Shown here one piece after another: positions 56,525-64,000 of a stretch of DNA of 64,000 bases (positions within the stretch are counted from its first letter, which is position 1; each line of letters opens with the position of its first letter). The stretch lies in assembly GCA_963775875.1 (NCBI GenBank), contig CAVZKP010000017.1:62001-126000 (forward strand), in the 5' to 3' direction. A program made the position numbers and the translations under genes. Source of the stretch: AP-15 sp963775875. GTDB lineage: Bacteria > Pseudomonadota > Alphaproteobacteria > ATCC43930 > CGMCC-115725. Under the pieces are notes generated by a model that saw nothing but the letters and a program-made list of their open reading frames with translations, was not told the origin of the DNA and did no database searches.

Positions 56525-59107
56525 TCAGGCGACGATGCTGACAACCCGGTTCGGCACGACGATGATCTTGCGCGGCGGGCGGCCGTCGAGCCAGCGCGCC
56601 ACCTGCGGCAGGCCGAGCGCCGCGCTCTCGATCGCGCCGCTTTCCGTGTCGCGCGGAAATTCGAGCGTGCCGCGCAGCTTGCCGTTGACCTGAACGGCGA
56701 TCGTCACCTGCTCGTCGCGAACCAGTTCCGGCTCGGCCACCGGCCAGGGCTGTTCGGCGAGCAGCCCGGCGCCGCCGAGGGTCAGCCACATCTCCTCGGC
56801 CAGATGCGGCATCATCGGCCCCAGCAGCCGCGCCAGGGTTTCGAGTCCCTCGCGCAATACCGCCGGCGCGGCGGGCTCGGAGCGCAGGGTCTGCTCGGGC
56901 AGCTCCTCGATCGCATTGGTCAATTCGCGGATCCGGGCGACCGCGCGGTTGAAGCGGAATTTGTCGAGATCGTCGGTCACTGCCGCGATCGTCTGATGGA
57001 TGGTGCGGCGCAGCGCGGCAAGGGCCAGGGGCAGCGCGCCCGCCACCGCGGTCCCCGGCGGCGGTAGCGGTAGCGGCGGCTCGCTCGCCATCCGCCACAG
57101 CCGGTTGACATAACGCCAGATGCCCTCGATCCCGGTCTCGGTCCATTCGAGGTCGCGCTCGGGCGGGCTGTCGGACAGCAGATAGAGCCGCGCCGTGTCG
57201 GCCCCGTAAGTGTCGACGATGGCGTCGAGGCCGACCACGTTGCGTTTGGACTTGCTCATCTTTTCGAGGCGGCCGGCGATCGCCGGACGGCCGGCCCGGT
57301 CGAGGAGCCGGCCTTCGCCGTCGATCTCGACTTCCTCCGGAAACAGCCAGTCGCCGCCCTCGCCGCGATAGGTCTGGTGGCACACCATGCCCTGGGTGAA
57401 CAGCCCGGCAAACGGCTCGTCGAGATCGAGGTAACCGCAGCGCTGCAACGCCCGGGTGAAGAACCGCGAATAAAGCAGATGCAGCACGGCGTGCTCGACG
57501 CCGCCGATATACTGGTCGACCGGCATCCAGTAATCCACCGCCGCCCGATCGAACGCCTCGGCGGCGCGGGCCGAGCAGAAGCGCAGGAAATACCACGAGG
57601 ATTCGAAGAACGTGTCGAGCGTGTCGGTTTCGCGCCGGGCCGGGCGGTGACAGCGCGGGCAGTCGACATATTGCCAGGTCGGGTGATGCGCCAGCGGGTT
57701 GCCCGGCGCCGCGAAGCTGACATCCTCGGGCAGGGTCACCGGCAGATCGCTCTCCGGCACCGGCACGATGCCGCAATCCGGGCAATGGATGACCGGGATC
57801 GGGCACCCCCAATAGCGTTGCCGCGACACCCCCCAATCGCGCAGCCGGTAGGCGATCGTGCGCGCGCCCCGACCCATGCTTTCGAGCCGCTCGCCGGCGG
57901 CGCGCTTGGCCTCGGCCACCGGCAAGCCGTCGAGGAAATCCGAATTGAACAGGGTGCCGTTTTCGACAAAAGCCTCCGCGCCGATGGCAAAACTTGCCGG
58001 GTCGGCGCCCGGCGGCAACACCACCGGCAGCACCGGCAGCCCGTATTTGCCGGCGAATTCGAGGTCGCGCTGGTCGTGCGCCGGGCAGCCGAAGATCGCG
58101 CCGGTGCCATATTCCATCAGCACGAAATTGGCGACCCAGACCGGAACCCGGCGGCTCTGATCAAACGGATGCACCGCTTCGAGGCCGGTCGCGTAGCCGC
58201 GTTTTTCAGCGGTCTCGATCACCGCCTCGCTGGTCCCCATGCGGTTGCATTCGGCGATGAAGTCGGCCAGCCCGGCATCGGTTTCGGCCAGGCGCTGGGC
58301 CAGCGGATGGTTCGGCGACAACGCGACGAACGAGGCGCCGAACAGCGTATCCGGCCGGGTGGTGAACACCTCGATGCGTTCGTCCCGGCCGGCGATTGCG
58401 AAGAAGACGCGGGCGCCTTCCGAGCGGCCGATCCAGTTCTCCTGCATCAGCCGCACCCGCTCGGGCCAGCGTTCGAGCCCCTGAAGCGCGTCGAGCAATT
58501 CCTCGGTGAACTCGGTGATGCGCAAAAACCACTGCGACAGCAGCCGCTTTTCGACGATCGCGCCGGAACGCCAGCCGCGGCCGTCGATGACCTGCTCATT
58601 GGCGAGAACGGTATTCTCGGCCGGGTCCCAATTGACCCACGATTCCTTGCGGTAGGCGAGATCGGCCGCGAGGAAATCGAGAAACATCTTCTGCTCGTGG
58701 CGGTAGTATTGCGGATGGCAGGTGGCGATCTCACGCGACCAGTCATAGGCGAAACCCATCCGCTCGAGCTGGGCGCGCATCGTCGCGATGTTGTGGGCGG
58801 TCCACACCGCCGGGTGGATGTTCTCGGCGATCGCCGCATTCTCGGCCGGCAGGCCAAAAGCGTCCCAGCCCATCGGGTGGAGCACGTTGAACCCCTGGGC
58901 GCGGCGATAGCGGGCGACCAGATCCCCCATCGTATAGTTGCGGACATGGCCGACATGCAGCTTGCCCGACGGATAGGGGAACATTTCGAGCACGTAGTAT
59001 TTCCGCCGGCCGGGCGCCGCGGCGACTTCGTAGAGCCGCCGCTCGCGCCAGACCTGCTGCCATTTCGTTTCGGTTTCTCGGAAATTGTAGCGCGACATCG
59101 TTGTCAT
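56525..59107 (-). CDS. leuS: Leucyl-tRNA synthetase
   Basis: This 860-residue class I aminoacyl-tRNA synthetase charges tRNA-Leu. It has the HIGH-type motif PYPSGKLHVGHVRNY (HVGH at 51-54), the editing-domain stretch GTGAIFGCPAHDQRD and the KMSKS motif in LEKMSKSKRNVVGLD. Length is normal. The ATG at 59107 or, three codons in, at 59098 (MSRYNFRETE) is the start. lptE and holA follow. Confidence 0.97.
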   Translation of the reverse strand: MTTMSRYNFRETETKWQQVWRERRLYEVAAAPGRRKYYVLEMFPYPSGKLHVGHVRNYTMGDLVARYRRAQGFNVLHPMGWDAFGLPAENAAIAENIHPAVWTAHNIATMRAQLERMGFAYDWSREIATCHPQYYRHEQKMFLDFLAADLAYRKESWVNWDPAENTVLANEQVIDGRGWRSGAIVEKRLLSQWFLRITEFTEELLDALQGLERWPERVRLMQENWIGRSEGARVFFAIAGRDERIEVFTTRPDTLFGASFVALSPNHPLAQRLAETDAGLADFIAECNRMGTSEAVIETAEKRGYATGLEAVHPFDQSRRVPVWVANFVLMEYGTGAIFGCPAHDQRDLEFAGKYGLPVLPVVLPPGADPASFAIGAEAFVENGTLFNSDFLDGLPVAEAKRAAGERLESMGRGARTIAYRLRDWGVSRQRYWGCPIPVIHCPDCGIVPVPESDLPVTLPEDVSFAAPGNPLAHHPTWQYVDCPRCHRPARRETDTLDTFFESSWYFLRFCSARAAEAFDRAAVDYWMPVDQYIGGVEHAVLHLLYSRFFTRALQRCGYLDLDEPFAGLFTQGMVCHQTYRGEGGDWLFPEEVEIDGEGRLLDRAGRPAIAGRLEKMSKSKRNVVGLDAIVDTYGADTARLYLLSDSPPERDLEWTETGIEGIWRYVNRLWRMASEPPLPLPPPGTAVAGALPLALAALRRTIHQTIAAVTDDLDKFRFNRAVARIRELTNAIEELPEQTLRSEPAAPAVLREGLETLARLLGPMMPHLAEEMWLTLGGAGLLAEQPWPVAEPELVRDEQVTIAVQVNGKLRGTLEFPRDTESGAIESAALGLPQVARWLDGRPPRKIIVVPNRVVSIVA

Positions 59108-59326
59108 AAATCTTTCGACGGTGCGGCCGGAGCGGGATCCGAATGCGGGTTCGCCGGCTGACCGGGCGTCAGGGTTGGGCCTGTGGCAAAGATAGTGTGC
59201 GCCGGCGCGCCTGGCGCGTCGAATCGACAGCGGGTGCGCGCGATTTCGCGTCCGCTCCCGGCGCCCGCGATCGGCGGGTTCAAACCGCCGGGCGCCGCCG
59301 CGACCGCTCGGCCGGCGCCGGCAAGG

Positions 59327-59905
59327 TCAACCCGACGCCTTCCACTCCTTGAGCCAGGCGCGTTTGAGCTGGCCGGCCCGCCGCAGGATCGCGGTTTCGA
59401 GATCATCCTCGACCTTGCGGGCGATCGTGGTCCGGACCCACTCGCCGGTTGGCGAGCGAACCTGGCGATCCACCGTCACCGCGACCGAATCGGATCTGAG
59501 CTCGCGCGAAAGGACGAACACGCTGATCTTGTAGCGCTCGTCGGGCTTGTCCCTGGGCGAATACCAATTGGTCACCAGCAGGCCGGTCAGCGGGTCCTCC
59601 GAGCTGAACTTGACAAAGTTCAGGGTGTCGTGCGCCGCCTGCCACAGAATCGGGCTGACCGTATTCCCGGTCTGCGGACCCGGTTCGTGCTCCGATGGCT
59701 TCTTGGCCAGACCCAGCACCGTCCAGATCGTCGCCTCGGTGTCGATTTCACCGGGCGGGTCCGCAGCGGCGGGCTGGGCATTGGCCGCCGCCGCCGGCTT
59801 GGCCGCTGCTGCCTTGGCGGCGGGCGGGCTCGAGCCGCACCCGGCCAGAGCCAACGAAAGACTTGCGGCGAGTGCGGCCGACAGGCGGTAATGGACGATA
59901 CACAT
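59327..59905 (-). CDS. DUF3576 family lipoprotein
   Basis: This 192-residue protein starts MCIVHYRLSAALAASLSLAL followed by the lipobox LAGCGSS, so it is probably a lipoprotein. A low-complexity Ala/Pro linker (about 30-50) precedes the DUF3576 domain: EATIWTVLGLAKKPSEH, DPLTGLLVTNWYSPRDKPDE and YKISVFVLSRELRSD. Function is not known; the family is restricted mainly to alphaproteobacteria and usually lies next to leuS, as here. ATG at 59905 follows GGGGGAT. Confidence 0.9.
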   Translation of the reverse strand: MCIVHYRLSAALAASLSLALAGCGSSPPAAKAAAAKPAAAANAQPAAADPPGEIDTEATIWTVLGLAKKPSEHEPGPQTGNTVSPILWQAAHDTLNFVKFSSEDPLTGLLVTNWYSPRDKPDERYKISVFVLSRELRSDSVAVTVDRQVRSPTGEWVRTTIARKVEDDLETAILRRAGQLKRAWLKEWKASG

Positions 59906-59981
59906 CCGGCGATCCCCCGCGGAACTGCGTTGCTCGCAGCCGGAGCGAGCAAGACGGATTTTTGCCAGGATTGGAGCTGAT

Positions 59982-60662
59982 ATGGAAGGGGTCATCGCGG
60001 CCAATTTGACGGCTGTGCGCGGCAGGATCGCGGCGGCGGCGCGGGCGGCCGGGCGTAACGATGGCGCGGTCGCGCTCGTCGCGGTCAGCAAAACCCACCC
60101 GGAAGCGGCGGTGCGCGCGGCGCTTCTCGCCGGGCACCGGATCTTCGGCGAGAACCGGGTGCAGGAGGCGCAGCTGAAATATCCGGCATTGCGCGAGGCG
60201 TTTGCCGACCTCACGCTCCATTTGATCGGGCCGTTGCAGACCAACAAGGTCAGGGAGGCGGTGGCGCTGTTCGACGTAATCGAGAGCCTCGACCGGCCGC
60301 GGCTCGCCGAGATGCTGGCCCGCGAGATGGAGCGCAGCGGCCGCCGCCTGCCCTGCCTGATCGAGGTCAACACCGGCGAGGAGGCGCAGAAATCGGGCGT
60401 CCTTCCGGCCGCGGCCGACGATTTCATCGTCCATTGCCGCGACCGGCTCGGTCTGCCGGTGACCGGGCTGATGTGCGTCCCGCCGCAGGGCGAGGAGCCG
60501 TCGCCGCATTTCGCCCTGTTGCGCGAGATCGCCCGGCGCACCGGCCTCCAGCTGCTCAGCATGGGAATGAGCGCCGATTTCGAAACCGCGATCCGCTTTG
60601 GCGCGACCCATGTGCGGGTCGGCACCGCCATCTTCGGCGCCCGCGGCGCCGCCGGCGCATAG
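59982..60662 (+). CDS. YggS/PLPBP family pyridoxal phosphate-binding protein
   Basis: The 226-residue protein contains the PLP-binding Lys in LVAVSKTHPEAAV, the FGENRVQEAQLKYP block, HLIGPLQTNKVR and the C-terminal SMGMSADFETAI. YggS proteins keep free pyridoxal phosphate in balance and have no clear enzymatic activity. ATG at 59982 follows GGAG. It is cotranscribed with the luciferase-like gene 11 bases downstream. Confidence 0.95.
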   Translation: MEGVIAANLTAVRGRIAAAARAAGRNDGAVALVAVSKTHPEAAVRAALLAGHRIFGENRVQEAQLKYPALREAFADLTLHLIGPLQTNKVREAVALFDVIESLDRPRLAEMLAREMERSGRRLPCLIEVNTGEEAQKSGVLPAAADDFIVHCRDRLGLPVTGLMCVPPQGEEPSPHFALLREIARRTGLQLLSMGMSADFETAIRFGATHVRVGTAIFGARGAAGA

Positions 60663-60673
60663 GGGAGCAACCG

Positions 60674-61714
60674 ATGCGGGTATTTGCGACGCTGCCACAG
60701 GAGAATTTGCGCGCGGTCGCCGCGGCGGCGCGCGCGGTCGAAGCCGACGGCTATGACGGCGTCGTCGCGATGGAGAACAAGCACGATCCGTTTCTCGCCC
60801 TGGCGGTGGCCGGGACCGCGACCGAGCGGATCGAGCTGCACACCGGCGTCGCGATCGCCTTTGCCCGCACCCCGATGGCGGTCGCCAATGTCGGCTGGGA
60901 CCTCGCCGGGTCGACCGGCGGGCGCTTTGTCGTCGGTCTCGGCTCGCAGGTCAGGGCGCATAACGAGCGCCGCTTTTCGGTGCCGTGGACGCCGCCGGCG
61001 CCGCGCATGCGCGAATATGTGCAGGTGCTGCGGGCGATCTGGCAGTGCTGGAAAACCGGCGGAAAACCGGCCTTCGAGGGCGAGCACTACCGGTTCACCC
61101 TGACCACCCCGAACTTTTCGCCCGAGCCGATCGATGCCCCGCCGCCCGCGGTGATGATCGCCGCCGTCGGCCCGGCGATGCTGAAGGTAGCGGCCGAGGA
61201 ATGCGACGGCGTCAAATTGCACGGCTTCTGCACCCGCCAATACCTGACCGATGCAATCATGCCGCGGATCGCCGCCGGACTGGCCAAGACCGGCCGTAGC
61301 CGGGCGCAATACGAGATCTCCGGCGGCGGCTTTCTCGCCACCGGGCCGGATCACGAGACCGTGGCCCGCCGCTTCGAATGGGTGCGCCAGCGGGTCGCGT
61401 TCTACGGCTCGACGCCGGCCTATTACCCGGTGCTGGCGACGCACCGGCTGGAAGATCTCGGCCACAAGCTCAACGCGCTGGTGCGGCAGGGCAAATGGAC
61501 CGAGATGGCGGCGGAAGTGCCGGACGAGGTGGTCCATCTGTTCGCCGCCGTCGGGCGTCATGACCGGATTGTCGCGGCGATCGGCGAGCGCTTCGGCGGC
61601 CTCGTCGATGCGCTGAGCTTGCGCGCCGACAGCGCCGGAGCGGTGCCGCCCGATCTGGTCCAGGACATTCGCCGCCTACCCCAGGCCTTTACCGGTTTCG
61701 CGCCGCGGGATTGA
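60674..61714 (+). CDS. LLM class (TIGR03617-like) flavin/F420-dependent oxidoreductase
   Basis: The 346-residue protein is a luciferase-like oxidoreductase: VEADGYDGVVAMENKHDPFL, VAIAFARTPMAVANVGWDLA and GRFVVGLGSQVRAHNERRFS are characteristic of the group that includes F420-dependent enzymes. The substrate is unknown. ATG at 60674 follows AGGGGAGC just after the YggS stop. Confidence 0.9.
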   Translation: MRVFATLPQENLRAVAAAARAVEADGYDGVVAMENKHDPFLALAVAGTATERIELHTGVAIAFARTPMAVANVGWDLAGSTGGRFVVGLGSQVRAHNERRFSVPWTPPAPRMREYVQVLRAIWQCWKTGGKPAFEGEHYRFTLTTPNFSPEPIDAPPPAVMIAAVGPAMLKVAAEECDGVKLHGFCTRQYLTDAIMPRIAAGLAKTGRSRAQYEISGGGFLATGPDHETVARRFEWVRQRVAFYGSTPAYYPVLATHRLEDLGHKLNALVRQGKWTEMAAEVPDEVVHLFAAVGRHDRIVAAIGERFGGLVDALSLRADSAGAVPPDLVQDIRRLPQAFTGFAPRD

Positions 61715-61801
61715 CGCCTCAGATCGACGCCGCAGATCGGCGCCGGTTACCGCCTGCCCCAAAAATTTAACCAAGAGCGCCAAAAAACGCTTGCCAACTA
61801 T

Positions 61802-61837
61802 GTTCATGTGTTGTTCTACTAGGAACAGGCCATGAAC
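61802..61837. promoter_or_regulatory. Candidate LexA-type double operator (GTTC-N7-GTTC and GAAC-N7-GAAC)
   Basis: GTTC at 61802-61805 and 61813-61816 are separated by seven bases, and GAAC at 61823-61826 and 61834-61837 likewise. The direct repeat GTTC-N7-GTTC is the known LexA box of alphaproteobacteria, and the second element is its reverse complement. The whole forms an inverted arrangement ending 15 bases before the EF-hand gene start. Each box alone could arise by chance in 64 kb, but two mirrored boxes within 36 bases are much less likely to do so. Confidence 0.6.
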
Positions 61838-61852
61838 CTAGGGGAGATTCCG

Positions 61853-62350
61853 ATGAGACGATGGACGCTCGTCGCCGCCGCTTCCGCCCTTCTCGCTGCG
61901 GCGCTATGGCATCTGCCGGCGATCGCGCAACGGGTTGCGGCGCCGGTCGCCGCCCCGGTCGCGGCCGCGACCCCCGCCTCCGCCACGCCCGCGACACCGC
62001 CGGCGGTTCAGTCGGATGCGGTGGATTTGATCACCTTCGCCGAATATCGCGATTTCCGCATGCGGGATATCGAGAAGCGCCGGGCCCGCCTCGCCGCCCA
62101 GCTGGCGGCCCCCGATCTCACCTCAGCCGAAAAGGCGAGCCTCGAGCGGCGCAAGGCCTATTACGATCGGCTGGCGGCGATGCCGGCTGCGGAACGCGAC
62201 GCGATCTTCCACGCCCGTTTCGACAAGATCGACACCGATCACGATGGTACGCTCGACAGCGCCGAGCGGGCGGCCTGGCGCGAGAAGCAGCGCCAATATT
62301 ACCGCGAACTGGCGGCCGCACGCGCCCAGCCGGTAGCAGCGCAGCGCTGA
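61853..62350 (+). CDS. Exported EF-hand calcium-binding protein
   Basis: The 165-residue protein has a signal peptide-like start MRRWTLVAAASALLAAALWH, an Ala/Pro-rich linker and one good EF-hand loop, DTDHDGTLDSAE at residues 127-138, with Asp at positions 1, 3 and 5, Gly at 6 and Glu at 12. A helical region with many Arg/Glu residues precedes it. It probably acts in the periplasm, binding Ca2+. I chose ATG at 61853 because AGGGGAG precedes it; an upstream ATG at 61832 lies inside the operator-like sequence. Confidence 0.85.
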   Translation: MRRWTLVAAASALLAAALWHLPAIAQRVAAPVAAPVAAATPASATPATPPAVQSDAVDLITFAEYRDFRMRDIEKRRARLAAQLAAPDLTSAEKASLERRKAYYDRLAAMPAAERDAIFHARFDKIDTDHDGTLDSAERAAWREKQRQYYRELAAARAQPVAAQR

Positions 62351-62413
62351 CTGTCGTTGCCGTAAAAGGCCGGCGCCCGGGATGGCAACGTCAATTTCCC
62401 AGCTGAACTTCGC

Positions 62414-63673
62414 TCAGGCCAGGCTGGCGAGAGCAGCTTCGGCGGCGGCGATCCCGCTCATATAGGCGCCGTGCGCGGTCGAAAAGAAATTCGGCGAGCA
62501 GGCCTCGCCGGCGAAGAACAGCCGGCCGTCGATTGCCGCCGCGAGGACCGCCCGGTCGCCGGCATGGCCGGGGAGGGCATAGGAATAGGACCCTCGCGTC
62601 CATGGGTCATTCAACCAGGCGGTGGCGGCGAGCGGCGAAATCCGCCGGCGGATGTCGTTGCCGAGAATGCCGGCGAGTTCGTCGGCGGCAAAGTCGAACA
62701 TCGCCGCCTCGCCCTCGCGCTCCATCGCCGCGGCAAAGCGGCCGCCGAAAAAACAGTAGATCGCCGGCCGGTCGAGCGGGCGGATTTGGTAGCTCATGGT
62801 TTCACGCCGGGTCGTCGAGCCGACCAGAAACCCGTCATGGCCGAACCCCGGCAGTTCGCCATCGAGGGCAATGAACAATTTGTCGTCGACCCCCAATGGC
62901 AGCCCTGCGGCCGCCGCGATTTTGTCGGGCAGCGGCGGATCGAAGCGGATGGCTTCGGCGGCGAGGATCGAAGTCGGCACGGTCACGATGACCCGGGCCG
63001 CGGTCACATCGCCGCGTCCGGTTTCGAGCCGGATCGCATGCCCGCGATGGTCGATCGCGGTGACCGGCGTTCCCAGAGCGATCGGCAGGCCCTCGGCTAA
63101 TTTCGCCACCAGCCGGCCATAACCCTCGCCGACCCGCCAGTTGATGCCGCTGTCCTCGTAGCGCACATAGTCCTTGACCGAGACCCGGTCGAGTTCGGCG
63201 CCATTCGCCCAGCTGCTGGTCGCGTCGAGCAGCTGGTTCCAACGGCCGCCAGGCACCAGAACGCTCGCCAATGGGCGGTCGGCCAGCGGATGGTCGGCCA
63301 ATTCCGACGCCGCCTGCCGCCGCGCCCGGGCCTGAGCCTCGCGGGTGGCGAGCCAGTCGGCTTCGGCCTCGGCGGTCTCGCCGCTGCGCGACAGCCGGCT
63401 GGTCCATCCGGGCGGGCGGCGATGCACCGAGAATCCGAGCTGCCGGGCGATCGGCGACAGCGGGTTGCGGTCGGCGGAATGGAGCCACTCGGCGCCGCGA
63501 TCGAGCGGAAAGCCGGCAGGTGCGATGGTGTGGACCCGGCCGCCGACCCGGGGGCGCGCCTCCAGAGCCAATATCCGCCGCGAGCCGTCCTCGATCAGAC
63601 GCCGCACCGCGCCGATCCCGGCGGCCCCGGCGCCGACCACCACGACATCCACTTCCGATGCGAACCCGGTCAT
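62414..63673 (-). CDS. Flavin monoamine oxidase family protein
   Basis: The 419-residue protein starts MTGFASEVDVVVVGAGAAGI with a complete FAD-binding GxGxxG and continues with ALEARPRVGGRVHTI, PLDRGAEWLHSADRNPL and the C-terminal GRLFFAGEACSPNFFSTAHG, all typical of the amine oxidase family. It oxidises an amine or similar substrate with FAD and oxygen. No signal peptide is visible. Neighbours do not indicate the substrate. Confidence 0.92.
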   Translation of the reverse strand: MTGFASEVDVVVVGAGAAGIGAVRRLIEDGSRRILALEARPRVGGRVHTIAPAGFPLDRGAEWLHSADRNPLSPIARQLGFSVHRRPPGWTSRLSRSGETAEAEADWLATREAQARARRQAASELADHPLADRPLASVLVPGGRWNQLLDATSSWANGAELDRVSVKDYVRYEDSGINWRVGEGYGRLVAKLAEGLPIALGTPVTAIDHRGHAIRLETGRGDVTAARVIVTVPTSILAAEAIRFDPPLPDKIAAAAGLPLGVDDKLFIALDGELPGFGHDGFLVGSTTRRETMSYQIRPLDRPAIYCFFGGRFAAAMEREGEAAMFDFAADELAGILGNDIRRRISPLAATAWLNDPWTRGSYSYALPGHAGDRAVLAAAIDGRLFFAGEACSPNFFSTAHGAYMSGIAAAEAALASLA

Positions 63674-63855
63674 CTCCGGCCTCGCCGCTCGCCGCGATGC
63701 CGGCGGACACGGTGCGGCCATTCCTCTTCAACCTGCATTGTGCACCCCGGCGATTTCACCATCCGCATCCTTGATTGCCGCCGCAGCTTGATCGCCGGGC
63801 AAACCGGCTTCGTCGCGGCGCCGCGTCCGAGGCTGGCACCGCCGACCTCGCGATC

Positions 63856-64000
63856 TCAGGGAACCAGCACCGCGGCGCCCTGTAACGCGCCATTGCGCAG
63901 GTCGCCGAGCGCGTCGTTGGCACGGGCCAGCGGGTAGGCGACGGTGCGGGTCCTGACGCCCGCCCGCGGCGCCAGCGCCAGAAATTCCTCGGCATCCCGG
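63856..64000 (-). CDS. Zinc-type alcohol dehydrogenase family protein, C-terminal end only
   Basis: The window edge cuts this gene. The last 47 codons read AEEFLALAPRAGVRTRTVAY, then PLARANDALGDLRNGALQGA and AAVLVP with a stop at 63856. The ending of alternating ANDALxDLRxGxLxGAAVLVP is characteristic of MDR-superfamily alcohol dehydrogenases. The start and the metal-binding domains lie beyond 64000. Confidence 0.85.
   Translation of the reverse strand, partial: RDAEEFLALAPRAGVRTRTVAYPLARANDALGDLRNGALQGAAVLVP

Noticed and set aside
57377..59161. 594-codon plus-strand frame antisense to leuS
   Set aside because: It is a shadow of a conserved synthetase gene with no recognisable protein features.
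59906..61561. Long minus-strand extension of the DUF3576 lipoprotein frame across the YggS and LLM genes
   Set aside because: The extension is the antisense of two clear genes, and the lipoprotein signal with its ribosome site begins at 59905.
61791..61822. Sigma70-like promoter TTGCCA with a downstream -10 in the operator region
   Set aside because: The hexamer at the right distance (TTCTAC) is a poor -10 element, so I report only the operator-like repeats.
1..64000. CRISPR array, tRNA or rRNA genes
   Set aside because: No regularly spaced short repeats, cloverleaf-like sequences with the usual T-loop, or rRNA segments were noticed on either strand by eye.

Overview
The window is GC-rich DNA from an alphaproteobacterium, probably from the Rhodospirillales or a neighbouring order. 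The strongest clues are conserved neighbourhoods: leuS-lptE-holA with a DUF3576 lipoprotein alongside, glnE-bcp-DUF455, and a thioredoxin/Lon-like/Trm112/DUF971 run. I found no rRNA, tRNA, CRISPR array, transposase or integrase.

Positions 1-17.4 kb are an accessory, recombined region. A degradative gene set (thiolase-like protein, SDR, amidohydrolase, VOC proteins, CmcJ-like oxidoreductase, HpcH/HpaI aldolase, ADP-forming acyl-CoA synthetase) is interrupted by two islands of visibly lower GC and different codon use. Island A (about 3.36-5.37 kb) encodes a repeat protein and an unknown glycine-rich protein. Island B (about 12.2-15.06 kb) encodes a caspase-like protein and a Tat-exported alpha/beta hydrolase. 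Both islands lie between a copy of the 3' end of the thiolase-like gene on the left and the 3' end of the acyl-CoA synthetase gene, inverted, on the right. Further copies of both 3' ends surround a decayed FitAB toxin-antitoxin pair and a 1.5-kb tandem duplication.

Positions 17.5-28.99 kb hold an FUSC-family transporter, a cyanide-insensitive-type cytochrome bd oxidase, transketolase, a MOSC-ferredoxin reductase fusion, and the thioredoxin/Lon-like/Trm112/DUF971 run. Positions 29.0-32.1 kb are a small defence-type patch: Phd/VapC, a broken nucleotidyltransferase, a frameshifted HEPN-like gene and BrnTA.

Positions 32.2-43.1 kb are mostly housekeeping: a WbpM/CapD-like epimerase, a MloK1-like potassium channel, DUF455, bcp, glnE, an MmgE/PrpD protein and prfC. 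Positions 43.1-54.8 kb carry a tandem MFS pair (one broken), nicotinate phosphoribosyltransferase, class II DAHP synthase with a candidate attenuator, a luciferase-like flavin oxidoreductase, and a TRAP transporter with two binding proteins and a fused permease. Positions 54.9-64.0 kb hold holA, lptE, leuS, the DUF3576 lipoprotein, a YggS-family protein, a second luciferase-like enzyme, an EF-hand protein preceded by a LexA-like double operator, a flavin amine oxidase and the end of an alcohol dehydrogenase.

Many genes carry single-base frameshifts, including conserved ones (glnE, cydB, DUF971). Some of these are therefore probably assembly or sequencing errors rather than true decay.
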